A stretch of DNA of 64,000 nt, taken from positions 109,719,554 through 109,783,553 of the forward strand of contig CM041083.1 of assembly GCA_023079485.1 (NCBI GenBank), given 5' to 3'. A program made the translations under genes and the position numbers. Source of the DNA: Archilochus colubris. Its lineage: Eukaryota > Chordata > Aves > Apodiformes > Trochilidae. Every line of letters begins with the position of its first letter. The stretch's first letter is position 1. Below, one piece after another: positions 1 to 12,500 of the stretch. The notes below the pieces were generated by a model. It searched no databases. It saw only the letters and a list, made by a program, of their open reading frames with translations, and was not told the origin of the DNA.

Positions 1-579
1 TTAAAGTAGAGGCTGAGATTAAACATCTTCACTCTTTGAGAACTTAAGTTAGCATTCTGTAAGACAGCTGATAAGCCTCTTACTTCTTCAGGCACCCTAG
101 CTCTTAGCCCAGCTTAGGATGCCCTGTCCTGCACAGCTTAGGTTTGATTCAGAAAGGAATTTAATCTTCTGCTGACTAGGCACATATATACACAAATGCT
201 GAATCATGACCTGTGTTACACTGGTTATTCCTGTTAAAAATCCATTGTTATCCAAGTGTGTTACAAATGCCATAGTTCCAGTTCCATAGTTTATTCAGGC
301 AGGATTTTGCCTTTACATGAAACACTTAGCACTTTTCAGAGCATGTGCTTCAGTGCTTCAGGTAAAGCTGAGGGCTCACTGCTCTGCTTCCATGCAGGAG
401 ACAGACAAGCAATTCAGACTGCACTGCATCCTGCACTGTCACATTCCCTGCAGGGAGCATAGGAGTTGCAGAAGTAGAGCCTGCATTCAAACCACCTGGC
501 ATAAATTTGCAGTCTATAGCACAATGCTGGAGAAAATGACCTTTTTCCAGGCTACTATCCATCTTGCAAGACATATCAT
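1..579. other. Intergenic DNA, no gene seen
   Basis: I see no conserved coding segment, RNA gene or recognisable repeat in this stretch. The short open frames on both strands overlap one another, lack splice-flanked conserved segments and match no family I know. It lies downstream of the 3' end of SETD4. Confidence 0.6.
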
Positions 580-1378
580 TGTCCTGATTTGGGACAGGAT
601 AAAGGTAGTAATTTTGTGTCTTGTACTTTTGCTTTCAGCTAAGTCTCTTGCAAGTAGCTGCACCTGCTGAAATTAACAGGAAGTTTCTCAGACAGTGTCT
701 GCTTCTGGGACTGATAACACTCGATGTTTATAGTTACAGCCAGAGACTGGTGTGCAGAGCCAAGGACACTGCTCAGCTCTGAGGAACATTTTGCCCTCCG
801 GAAGGAGAAAAGGAGTAAAGAGGTCAAACCTGCAACCCTCCTTTGGGGAGGAACGGACAAGATGGATGGCCAAAATTGACCAGAGTATTCCATCCCATAC
901 ATGTCATACTCAGTATAAATGTGAGGGATCATGAGGGTCAAACCCCTTCCTGCTTTCCCTTCTTTGCCTGTCCCTGTTTGCTTCGGCATCCTGTGAGGAT
1001 TCCATCCGTTCGTCTGCCTGTGGTCCTGATCCGTGCCAGCCCATATCTGTGTGTTCCTGCCTCCAGCTCCTGACTGCTGCCGACTCCAGGAGTCCAGCCT
1101 GGACTTTCCTAGGGCTGCCCTGCAGCCTTGGTGGTGATGTGAGAGTTATTGGGGGAGGAGAGCGGAGGAACATAGGATCAATTTTCCTGTATATTTGTAT
1201 ATATTTAGTAATTTTTCCTATTTATCACTACTATTTCATTAAAGTTGTGTAGTTTAGTTTCCAACCCAAAAGTCTCTCTCCCTTATTCTCTCTCCTTTCT
1301 TTATCTGGGATGAAAGGGGGATTAATAGAGAGCATCTGTCCTTTGGTTTAATTGCCGGGACAGTGTTTAATCGTGACA
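580..1378 (+). mobile_element. Solo LTR, ERVL-like avian endogenous retrovirus
   Basis: The element starts TGTCCTGATTTGGGACAGGA and ends TTTAATCGTGACA, so it has the TG...CA ends of an LTR. The opening resembles the avian ERVL-type LTR known in birds. It is flanked by ATCAT (575-579) and GTCAT (1379-1383), a 5-bp target duplication with one mismatch. Inside are a TATAAA at 914-919 and an ATTAAA polyadenylation signal at 1238-1243 followed by a pyrimidine-rich stretch, which sets the plus orientation. No gag, pol or env frame adjoins it, so it is a recombined solo LTR. The orientation and LTR nature are well supported; the exact subfamily is not. Confidence 0.72.
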
Positions 1379-2648
1379 GTCATACAGCAGTTATTAAAAT
1401 AACGAACTCCAGAAAAAGAAAATAAAGAAAAGAAAAATCTCATTATAAACATATGAGATTATAAACCTCATCTCATTATAAACTTACAAAATGAGAAACA
1501 CATCTGTTCTTACAAAATGAAATAGGTTTTACTGAAAGTAAGAGGTCCATCAGTTCAACTGTAATCTTCAAAACTGCAGGACATGTTCAAAGCAAGGTTC
1601 CCTCTAAATCAGCACCCCGCTTCCCACAGTGTCCACCAAGATCTTCAAAGGGCAAGCACAGGTCAAGCACATACAATATTTAACCATCAATAGCCACCTA
1701 GCCTTCAAGTATTTTGCTACCAGGGATCTATATAAGACCAAAGTTGTCTGTCTGGTAACTGTCTTTTCTAAGGGCATGTGCTCTGCACCCCTGTCAACTT
1801 TTGTATCCATGTTCCTTATTTAACCCCAGCAGATTTGTTACCACACTGCTTTGAATCTGAGCTTTCTTTGGAAGCCCTTACTTCTTTGCACTGTGACTGC
1901 TCCATCACCACCCACCCACTTCATGGCATCCATCACTCCTGTAGACCCTTTTGCAGACCTAACCCACGTGAAAGGGCAACAGTCACAGCAGCAGAGTCTC
2001 AGCTCCCCTGTCTCTGCTGTAGCCAGGATCAGTGGCAGAGAAGGACCCTAGGGAGCTGATGAGACTTGACCTCAGTGACATTAGTAGAGACTGCATTCCC
2101 AAATCCAGTCATCTCATCCCAGTAGGCACTTCAGAACGGGACTGACCGGAGTATAAAACACAGTACCAAGTGACTTTTCAGGGGCTAAAACCTCAGTTTT
2201 TTTAATTAAGCTGACACAAAGGATGTAAAAAATATACTTCTAGCTCCAGAAAGCTCTTAAGATCCTCTCCCAACCCATTCATTCTGCCCTTTGCTATGAA
2301 ACAAGTGACTACACACATCATGTCTGTAGGAACAATACAGAAAGCCCGAGAGTATGTAAGAGTCTCAGTGTATGAAATAAGGCAGAAAATAGCTTATTTT
2401 CAGAATTTCCTAATCCTAGGAAATGGTTATATAGATGGCACCTCAAAACCAAAATATTTTGGGTTTGGAAACTGAGCAACAGAAATTACCCCAGCCTTTT
2501 GAACATAAGGCAGCACACTTTTCTAGAAGGAAAAGCCCTTCTCAGAGCTCCAGGTATCAAGACATTTCCTTTCTCAAATAGACCAATGTAAAAAAGAAGC
2601 AGAGAAAAATCCTAGAATACTCAAATTCTAGCAAGTTTACACAATAAC
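1379..2648. other. Intergenic DNA between solo LTR and SETD4 3' end
   Basis: A+T-rich, with no conserved coding segment on either strand. Short frames near 1604-1823 and 1778-2059 overlap in antisense and look like chance. I see no clear repeat here. Confidence 0.5.
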
Positions 2649-2654
2649 TTTATT
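2649..2654 (-). terminator. SETD4: Candidate SETD4 polyadenylation signal
   Basis: On the minus strand this reads AATAAA, about 755 bases past the SETD4 stop codon, followed by a GT-rich stretch (GTTATTGTGT). It is the best-placed canonical signal, but no transcript evidence is available and a nearer non-canonical site could be used. Confidence 0.35.
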
Positions 2655-3408
2655 GTTTTCAAAGTATTAGAGAAAGTCTGAAAGTATATTTGGGCTTGAA
2701 TATTTAACAGTCCTCACTTGTGTTTTTTTCTTTAAATTACATCATTAGTTAGAATGATGTAATTTTACAAATTCATTTTTTAAAAAAATAGAGGTCTTGT
2801 AGAAAATGATCCAATACATTTACAAAAATAAATACTTTAAAAACACAGTTCTTAAAAAATGCTATGAAATGCGATTCCCCACAAAACGGAAAATAATCAC
2901 AATACAACCACTATTATAAATGAAGTTCATAGATCTTAAATAAGGGTCCTGCCCTGAAATGCCCTTTGAAGAAGTCTCCCTCTTCTTGTAACTACATGGG
3001 GAGCTCAAAATCAGGTTCCTAGGTGGAACTGATACTCAAAGGCAACACATGCAGCTACAAAGTCTAGGATTGCTGAAGCACAGAACCCTAGGGCTGCACA
3101 AATTACCCCAAAAGCTGTTCTGGTTACAGCAGCTGTACTTTGGATGAGGTGTGATGAAACCTACCTGTGCTGACCCCTACCATTTGGGCAAACCTTTCAT
3201 GCTATTGAAGAAGCATGAAAGAAGCAAATAACTAAGTAAATGGCTAAGTAAGACTCAGGGTCCTGTGTGACAATGTGAACAAAACCAGTCATATTCTGAT
3301 CACTTTTCACATTATTCTTTGCTGCTCACGTCCATTAAAATAGTTGAGCAAGGCATATCCATGGCACATGAGATGCAATCAGCCACAGCTATCACAGCTC
3401 CAGATGGG

Positions 3409-3543
3409 TCAAGCTGTTGAGATATTCATTTTGCAAAGAATCTCAGCTGATTTTTGCAGTATCTTCAGATCTTCCAAGCGAAGTGCTTCTACTAAAGCCA
3501 GCTGGTTTTTGAGGTTCTCTTTATTCCTTTTCAACTGGGAAAT
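3409..3543 (-). CDS. SETD4: SETD4 coding exon 10 (stop codon)
   Basis: Residues 396-439, [20 protein letters not shown] through LCKMNISTA, then TGA at 3411-3409. It is a charged C-terminal helix as in mammalian SETD4. The 3' UTR continues below 3409. Confidence 0.93.
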   Translation of the reverse strand: MSQLKRNKENLKNQLALVEALRLEDLKILQKSAEILCKMNISTA

Positions 3544-6500
3544 CTGAAGATTATATAAATGGCATGAAATTACTATGTAATAATTTATTTAATGTAGGAC
3601 ATGAACACAAAATTTGTGGAAAGCTCATCTGTGGTAGGGATTCCATGAATTATGTCAAAATAGTATTTTCTTTTAATCTTCCACAAGAGAAATAGCAATA
3701 GTAAAATAAAACACAAAAAAGGGCGGGTCAGGGTGAGGGGAGGGGAAGAAAAAAAAATCACATGAACAGGAAGCAGATCAAAAAGAAGGAGAGGAAAGGA
3801 AAAGTTTACCTGATGCTAAGTTCATACTATCCTCAAGATGTTGCTCAAGACCAGATTCATCTATACATATATGTCTCTTTTGCAGAAGTGTGGTTTTAAT
3901 AACCCTTTTCCATGAGAGCTACCCAACTTGACATTAAATACATGTTTGTCAAAATTCAGAAAGGAAGGACAGATTTTTTTCCTATGAGCACAGACCTCCC
4001 TCACAGGACACTGGTTGATAGCAGTAGCTCATTTGGCTTGATGCTTTACGAACACAACCTTCACTTTCTGCAACAAGGCACTTGTGGCACCTCTGACACA
4101 TCTCATGTGCCCAACTCATACAAGCCTGCATTTCCTTTTAAGAGGTAGCTTCAACAAACACATTGATACTATAGGCAGACAAAGCTTAAGCACTTTTCAC
4201 CTGTTTACATGGCTTTGTATAAGCTTTGTAACATTGTTCCTTTCTTTGCTGAAGCCACTATACCCAAATCCTGGACCATCCCAGCACAGTCAACTCCCTA
4301 CTTCACTCTGTTCTCATTACAGAAAATAACACTGCTCTGCATTTATGCTACGAGAGAAAGGAATCTGGGCTACCTTGTTCTTCCAGCCAAATTACCTGGA
4401 GAAGGACATGCTGTGTCTCCTCTATTAAAAAATGGCATATTTTTTCTGTTACACTCAAAGTCTGTTGTTCATTTCTGGCTGAAATTACATCACCAAGCAG
4501 CGTTCTCCTCCAGCAAGTACTAGAACAAAAATGTTTGAACAACACACAATCATTTGCTGTATTTCCCAACTGAACAGTAAACGTATGGTTATGCTAACAA
4601 TACCATCCCTAGCATAAGGCAAGTAGGGTCAGCATACATGAAAAAGACACAGAGCACTCAGATATGAGACTGATAAGGCAAGCAAAAGAGAAGAGAGAGT
4701 TAATGGTCTGGAGCAGCACAACCAGTCCTCCACCCCTTGCAGCCAAAGCTACAGCCTGCACTTAAACCCATGCTTCTGGTCTCCTCTGCCATGCTGCCAC
4801 CAACTTCAGCAGCACCAGTGAGGAGTAAAAGTTATCACTCAGAACTTACCAGCATGTCTTCTGCTAAACTTCACCTGACATAATGACACATTTCATGGGC
4901 TTGAAGCCAGTACCATAGGAATTTTATTTTTAGTTCTTATAGTCAACTTATTCCACTCAACAATGAACCTTCAAAGCTTCATAAATATTTTTGAACAAAA
5001 TAAAACTTTTTTTTTTTTTTTAATTTACTATTACAAGCAAAGCCCAGGTAATCATTTTCTATTAATGCTGTTCAAGGTAACTTTGACATTGGGAACAAAT
5101 AATCAAAACTGAGCTGAAAGTCACTGGAGATGAATTTCAGCTTATTTGGTCCTACAATTTCAGAAGCAATCTGTGGAACACATGCTTTAAAGAAATCAAG
5201 CAAGGTCGAGAGCATTTAAAATCTCATTAAAACAAACAAACAAAAAAAAGAACAAAAAAACCACCAGGAAAAAAGGTCTGGAGACTGAACCTTGAAGTAA
5301 TATCTGGTTCTCAAAATAGAAAAGGAAAACAATGAGAAATGTCTACCGTTTAATACAAAAAAACAAGAGAGAAAAGCAGCAAATATGCAATTTCTTCTTC
5401 ACATTATATAGCATTCTCTGCCTTTCCTCTTTCAATTCTCACCCAGAGTCAATAAGACAGGCACAGGACATCCAAAACCATTGCCCTGGTATCTCACACA
5501 CAGTCAGCAAAGAACAAATGAAGGCAAACAGTACACCACTTTGCCTAGGTATTCAAAAACTGCTAAAACTTACAATTCATCTGCTCCAAGACTTAACAGC
5601 TTGAGGGCTGTGAGGAGTCTCCAAGATGGTCCATCCCATCCAAAGGTCAGGTTTCTAAAAATTCAGAAGAGATGAAATGCAGAAAATATAGGTGACCTTT
5701 TACAGCACAATAGCTTTCCTCCCAGCAAGTGTCAGTATAGGAAGATTCAGTCTCCAGAACTACAGGACTCCTTTACTCCCCTCCTGTGCTGCTATCCACA
5801 GCTGAGAAAGCTTGGACCTTAAAATCTATCTCAGTCTTTGATATTGGTGTTTACCACTTCTACATTCTCTCATAAAGAGCAAGCAAATTAGTTTGTTAAA
5901 AAAAACCAAATCATTTTATGCTGGATTTTGATACTAGAAGAAAAAGTCTGACTCATAAAACTGAAATGAAAGGTCACAGGGAAACAAAAAACTCCCAATA
6001 CCTACTCTAGGAAACCATGATCCTTTAGAATGGAAATTTTTGCATGTCTCTGCTTGTCCAGTGGTGGAAAATACTTGAGGAGAGTATCTGCATAAAAGCA
6101 CATTTTAGATATTTAAATAAATATTATGTAGAAGAAACCAAAAGTCTTTATTTTGAAATGACATTTCAACTATACATTTCAAGTAGCTACAGGACAAAGA
6201 CCAAAACCTGCTACAATTTGGTGAACTTAACCAAAAATGTCCATCTCAAAAGTTATCAGCAATCTACAAGATTGTATCCTTATAACGGAAATCCTGCCTC
6301 AAAATGAAGATACACTTTCACCAACTTCAGTTTGCAATGATCAGGATTTAAATCCCTAAGTCAAGGGTAGAATCTAAGACATCCACTTGGAGGCTCTATA
6401 TACATTGTGTTAAGAAATGTAATTTTACAAAAGGAAAATTTACCAAAGAATACTTTCAATTATAAAACTCAAGTAATTGAATTCTATGCAGTTTGAAGTA

Positions 6501-9500
6501 GTATTAAACTTGGAAATAAATACAAATATTTTGATGGTACTAAGAAAAAAATATAATGCCCCAATAAACACTGTGCTTACTGTGCACTGTGTGTATCTCT
6601 GGAAGTTAACTTCTTCAATATCCTTTAGTTATCCCTCTATACCTGTATGTCCTGTTGAAGGCAGACAGTATTAATATGCTCAGATGCCTTCCTCTCTTAT
6701 ATTGTACCTTACAATATCAATACAATCTATAAATCCAACCTGATGAGACATAAACACTGCTGTGGGGGTTATCAACGGCAACAAATCCATATTCTAGTAG
6801 CAGTTTCTGATTATCATGGGGCCCATAGCAGATAAATACTTCTTCATACTTTTTGCATTGTGAATTTGTCCAAATCTCATAGCTTCTTCTCTGGTCATTA
6901 AATGCAGCCTTTACCTTTGAAGAGTTAAAAACAGAAGTTTTTAATCTCAGAAGGAAGACAGGGTGAAAAGGGAATCAAGATCTTGAATATTAAAACACAA
7001 GAGCATTAAACACTTATCTTAACACTGAAACAAAACAAGATAGTGTTACAGATGTCTGAATTGGATGATTCTATACCAACATTACTGTATAAATTCTAGT
7101 ATAAGGAAGGAAAACATCAAAACAATGTGCCACCCACCCTGTAGACTTAATAAAGAGACCCCAAATCTGCAACTAAAGATAGTTTGTGCAGAGTTGGCCA
7201 CTTCTGTGCTATCCCAGCTCCATGTTGGCACAAAGGCTCTGACTCTGAGAGGTGGAACTGCTCTATACACTTTCCTATGGCTGCCCATCTTCTGTAGAAG
7301 ATGAAGTAATTCAGAGACCATGCAACTCAAGATTTGTTCTCAGGAGCTGAGCTTGTCAGGAGAGCAGAGTAGGATTATATTTACAAGTGGCTCTTCCCAG
7401 TGGATACCCCAAACACAAATCTAACCCAACCATTGTGGACACTGTTTTGCTACATAAACTTAAGCATTCCAATAATCTTTATTCAGCTGCCTTTGGCTTT
7501 ATATCAAGGTCCAGGGTATATACCCTGGACATTGGGCCTGCATGTGACCTAAATGGACAACTTCCCCACTGTGAGATCTCTCCAGACACTTTTAATCCAT
7601 CACATAAATGCATACTGTATTGACACAGTACATTCACACAGAAACTAAGTGATCTATTTTTAGTTTCTTACCTGAACATTTGGACTGTGGTTTAGCAAAT
7701 CTAAATATGGTGCCAATGCATAAACATCTGGCTCAAAAGAAAAACATTTCCTCTGTGAATGTTTCATGTATATTGTCCTGGTATTAATAGTGCACCAAGC
7801 CCACTCTAGAGCACTGTAGTTAAAAATAATTCCTGTGTTCTCAGCAAACAAAGGCTGCAGGGAAGAGAAAAAAGCCTTGGAAGATGTGTACAACTCGTGG
7901 ACTGTTGTTCTCTGCTCCTCAGCCTTCTTTCTGAGTGGTTCTGGAAGCAGGCTGACTACATCATGCTCCATACAAACAGGACAAGTGTATGCCTTGGGTA
8001 ACACATCCAGATATGGCTTCCACAGAGACTTCTCACCAGCATGCTTCTCTGCTATTAAAAATGTGCACAGTGCTACCAAAGGAGATACAGGAGGCTTCCA
8101 TCTAGTAGAACACAACATAAAAATACCAACATAGCAGATACACAGAGGTGAGACAGGAAATGGATGCAGTACTTTATATATCTTCTAGTTCTCTTCAATG
8201 TTATAAATAGCTTCTATTTAAAACTTCTTTGTATTTCATCTCAAATCCCTTTTGATGATTTCAAAGGGGCTATAAAAACCAGTTTGTAATAACAACCTCA
8301 GACTCATTTCTTGGGTTGTTTTGGGGAAGATGTTGGTTTTTTTTTTTAGGATACATAACAAGGATTTGATGTCTAGCAAGGGTTTTGCTCTGAATTTTAT
8401 AAAATGCCATGTTCATATGACTACTTTGCAACCCCATTTTATCTTCCTTCTCCTACAGAAGCATATTCACAAATTCCCAATAAACCACAACTGGCGTTTA
8501 GCTCCAAGCTGGTTCTAGAGACAACTCAGCCTCAAAGTTTAAAGTCCTACCACCACTTGAGATTATTCTCCTACTAATGAGCAACACACAGTAAAGGCCA
8601 GCTTGCCATGAAGTGTCACTTTTCACTTACTTCATAATGTATTCTCCCAAGCAGCTACTAAGGACAGTGTCTGTGGTGAGTAAGCATTTCTCAGGCAATG
8701 AAATAATCAGATCCCTTGCCTTTTAGAGAGGAAAAAAAAAAAACATCACACACAAAGAATCCTAAAGGTAAAGTATAAATGACTCATCTACTATGCAATT
8801 TCTGAACAGAGAGACATTCCCCAGGGAACACTAATGTCAGGAAGCAGGTGGGATGTTGAACTTGATGGAAACTGTCATGCTTTTAAGATAGTCTAAGTCC
8901 AGGAAAGTAGGACAATTGCAGCAGTAGGAACTGTCACCTTCAGTACTGTAGCTGTTCACATGAAGTCTGGTGCCTGGCTACTCACTTTCTTTGTACTGAG
9001 AGATATTTTAGATTGGATCGAACAAATACCTTAACTTCTATCAATATAGCAGTGGAGAGTAGGAGTATTTTAGGTCATGTCTATCCTGACCTTGTTTGCC
9101 AAGCTGCTGTGTGTGTAAATTAGCTTTCATGCCTGGCTTGAGCTATATGTATCCATGCCTGTAGGGAGAGGACATGAATCAAGTCAATACACTTCCCTCT
9201 CCATTCCTCTCTTCAGTTTCCCTGTCTTGCACAAGTCCAGCTGAGTCCAGCTTTCATTACTGCAGACTCCCAGCACTGTGGATAACCTGAGCCATTGGCT
9301 TCAACTACTGGCTCTGCCCCTGAGCCAGCACAAGAACATACACTGCTCTCTGTACATGACTTCTCCACTTGCTATACTCCACATTTTGCAAAAGGTTCTT
9401 GGTCTGCTTCCACACTATTTGATATGCTAATCTCATACCCATTAGGAAACTTCTCCAACAAGCCTACTTCCTGTGAGGCACTTGTCAGTCAGAGTTCAGC

Positions 9501-12500
9501 CATTCTCTGCCAACATGTGACAGGCAAAACACTTTTTCTATCATTCCCCTTCTCTGCTGAGAATGTCATAGAAATTCTGTTTCTATTAGCTGGTCTACAA
9601 AAAAAGAAGGGTACTGTAAAAGTGAGGTTAAAGTTGTGGTTTCCCATTATGACTAGGGTAATATAAAGCCAAGTGCTGCTTAAAACCTCCATCCATGATT
9701 CTATGATCCCCTCCTAATATGCATTCCTTCCATTGTAGCAGCTCTGGTATGACCAAGGTAGGAGATTTCAAAGAGCAAAACTATCAAAGTTATTAATTTT
9801 TCTCAAAAGGAGTTTTCTGTTAGTTTAGCTTCCTGTTGCAACTTATCACACAAGTGGGGAAGACTGCTACAGAAGGTGCAAAGGAAGCTGTGGGAGCCAA
9901 TGGCTGAGGGAGAAGGCACAGAGGAGGAAAAGGGCCAGCTCTTCCTGGTTTCAGTTAGCCACTGATTGCCTTAACCTGAAACATGAGATAACATATTGAA
10001 TCTTTCTAAATGAGTACAGGCATGTCTTCATCCAACAATGTCCTCATGATACACAGGACACCATCTTAGAGACATACCATCACTGCAAATTCTGGTATTA
10101 GGCCAGAAATTACCTTTACAACAGGAACTGTGAATTCCTTGTCCAGAACTTGAGCTTTGCAGAAGTCTCATCTCAAAAGAACCTGACAAGCTCTTGCATT
10201 AGAATCAACGTTACTAACCTGAAGTGCTTTCGTTGTCATCAGTCCTCTTCCTGTATCTGAAACAGGAACAAGGAGTTAAATACATGAATATATGTAAAAT
10301 ACAGGAGACTATGATAAGCTTCAATAAACGAACACCATCAAGGAATCATAGAATCATAGAATAGGCTGGGTTGGAAGGGACCTCACAGATCATCGAGTCC
10401 AACACTTGATCAACTACCACCACAGTCACTAGATTATGGCACTGAGTGCCATATCGAGTCGCTTTTTAAATGTCTCCAGGGACGAAGAGTCCACCACCTC
10501 CCCAGGCAGCCCATTCCAATGTCTGATCACCCTTTCCATGAAAAAATTCTTTCTAATATCCAATCTGAACTTGCCCCTGCACAATTTAAGACCATGCTCT
10601 CTTGTCTTACTGAGAGTTGCCTGGGAAAAGAGACCAACTCCCGCCTGGCTCCATCCTCCTTTCAGGTAGTTGTAGAGAGCAATGAGGGCTCCCCTGAGCC
10701 TCCTCTTCTTCAGGCTGAACAGCCCCAGCTCCCTCAGCCTCTTCTCATAGGATCTGTGTTCGAGTCCCTTCACCAGCTTGGTTGCCCTCCTTTGGACCTG
10801 TTCGAGGACCTCAATATCCTTCTTGAACTGAGGGGCCCAGAACTGAACACAGTACTCAAGGTGTGGCCTTACCAGGGCTGAGTATAGGGGCAGAATCACC
10901 TCCTTGGACCTGCTGGTGACGCTGTTCCTGATACATGCCAGGATGCCATTGGCCTTCTTGGCCACCTGGGCACACTGCTGGCTCATGTTCAGCTTCCTGT
11001 CAATGCAGACTCCCAGGTCCCTTTCTGCCTGGCTGCTCTCCAGCCACTCTGTCCCCAGCCTGTAGCGCTGCATGGGGTTGTTGTGGCCAAAATGCAGGAC
11101 CCGGCACTTGGCCGTAAAAGTTTTAAAAGAACACGTTATCTCTTACAAATCATAAAAGCCAATTATGGATTGTCCCACATATATACCTCATTTCTTTGTC
11201 TTTTGATTCTTTTTTTTACTTTCCCTGTGAAAACCCTTCTCTTGCATCCCCTGTAAAACTTGCTATCCAGTTCTAGCATCCAATTCTACTCAACTTCTTT
11301 TCCTCAGATTTTTTTTCTTTAAACACCTTTCATGACTGGCTGCTGGTTCCTTGTTTCAAAGTTTTAACTAAACTTTACCATTTCCACTCATAATATCCTT
11401 CTCTGATTCATACTATGCTCTCTAATACTGCACAAATGTTTGAAACATCCTTCAGAAGAATTATGTTCTTCAACTATTTCAATAGAAAAAATACAAGTGT
11501 ATACCTTTACTGTAAGCAGACCTAAGTGAATCCAAGCTCTAAAGTTATTTACTTATCTGTATCACTAGATCTGCTGAACTCACATGGGGAAAAAAAAAAA
11601 AAAGATGAAATTATAACAAGGTTAAGTTTCAATACTTAATGAAACTTAATAAGATATTATTTTCTTCTTTAAAATTGTACAAATAACAATTAAAAACTTG
11701 CTTTCTATAAGGAATTCAGCATAGGTGTTCATGTTTTGCAGCATACCAGAGTATTTTCAGACACAAGTTTTACACGAGATCATCTTTATATAAGAAACAG
11801 TTTACACTACTTCAGGTATTCATATCTGCTTGTTTATGTTAAATGACAGTCACGTGCACTTCCCAAAAGACCTTAAAAAACTAACAGTAACTGGCTTTAT
11901 TCCTGATGCCAGCCAGGTGTGTGATTCAAAACAAAAGCAGGAATCTAACAGTCTTAAAAGCATCATAAATTTGTACCACCAAGATATAATTAAAACATTA
12001 CCCCAGAACTCTGCTGGCCTTAAATTAGTGTCTTCAAATCCTCTGTCTTTCAGCCACTTCTTAAGTTTAATGTATTCCAGCTTGTGACTGCAGTTGACTA
12101 AAAATAAAAAAAAAAAGAGGGTGGCAGATTATATAAAATAGCGCTCCATTAGAAAATAAAGTATAATGAGAATTTTTACTGTATAGTCAGAAAAACTGAT
12201 TTTGAAAATTTTAGTTTAGCATAATAGAATAGGAAAAGCCAGCTCTCCTGGAACTAACCTATGAAGCTGTGAGTGTCTGGGCACCGGGAACTTTCAGAAT
12301 TGTCAGATTTATTCAGCATATTCAAAGGTCAAGGAATTTAAGAATAATGTGGTACTTGCCATTAGCCAGAAAGTGAGCTCACAGTTGGGGCTGCAAATTA
12401 ATGCTACAATATTTGTGCAGGAAAAGCTAACACTTACAAACACTATTTTCAAAGCATAAAGGTGTTTGATGAATATACACCATAAAATGATACCTTGATA

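Noticed and set aside
9688..9706. CATGATTCTATGATCCC as a CR1 tail
   Set aside because: Only one or two octamers with no CR1 3' UTR next to them; too short to support.
10429..11073. A 214-residue minus-strand frame as a host gene
   Set aside because: It is the C-terminal part of CR1 ORF2 with the CR1 3' tail following it; part of a mobile element, not a host gene.
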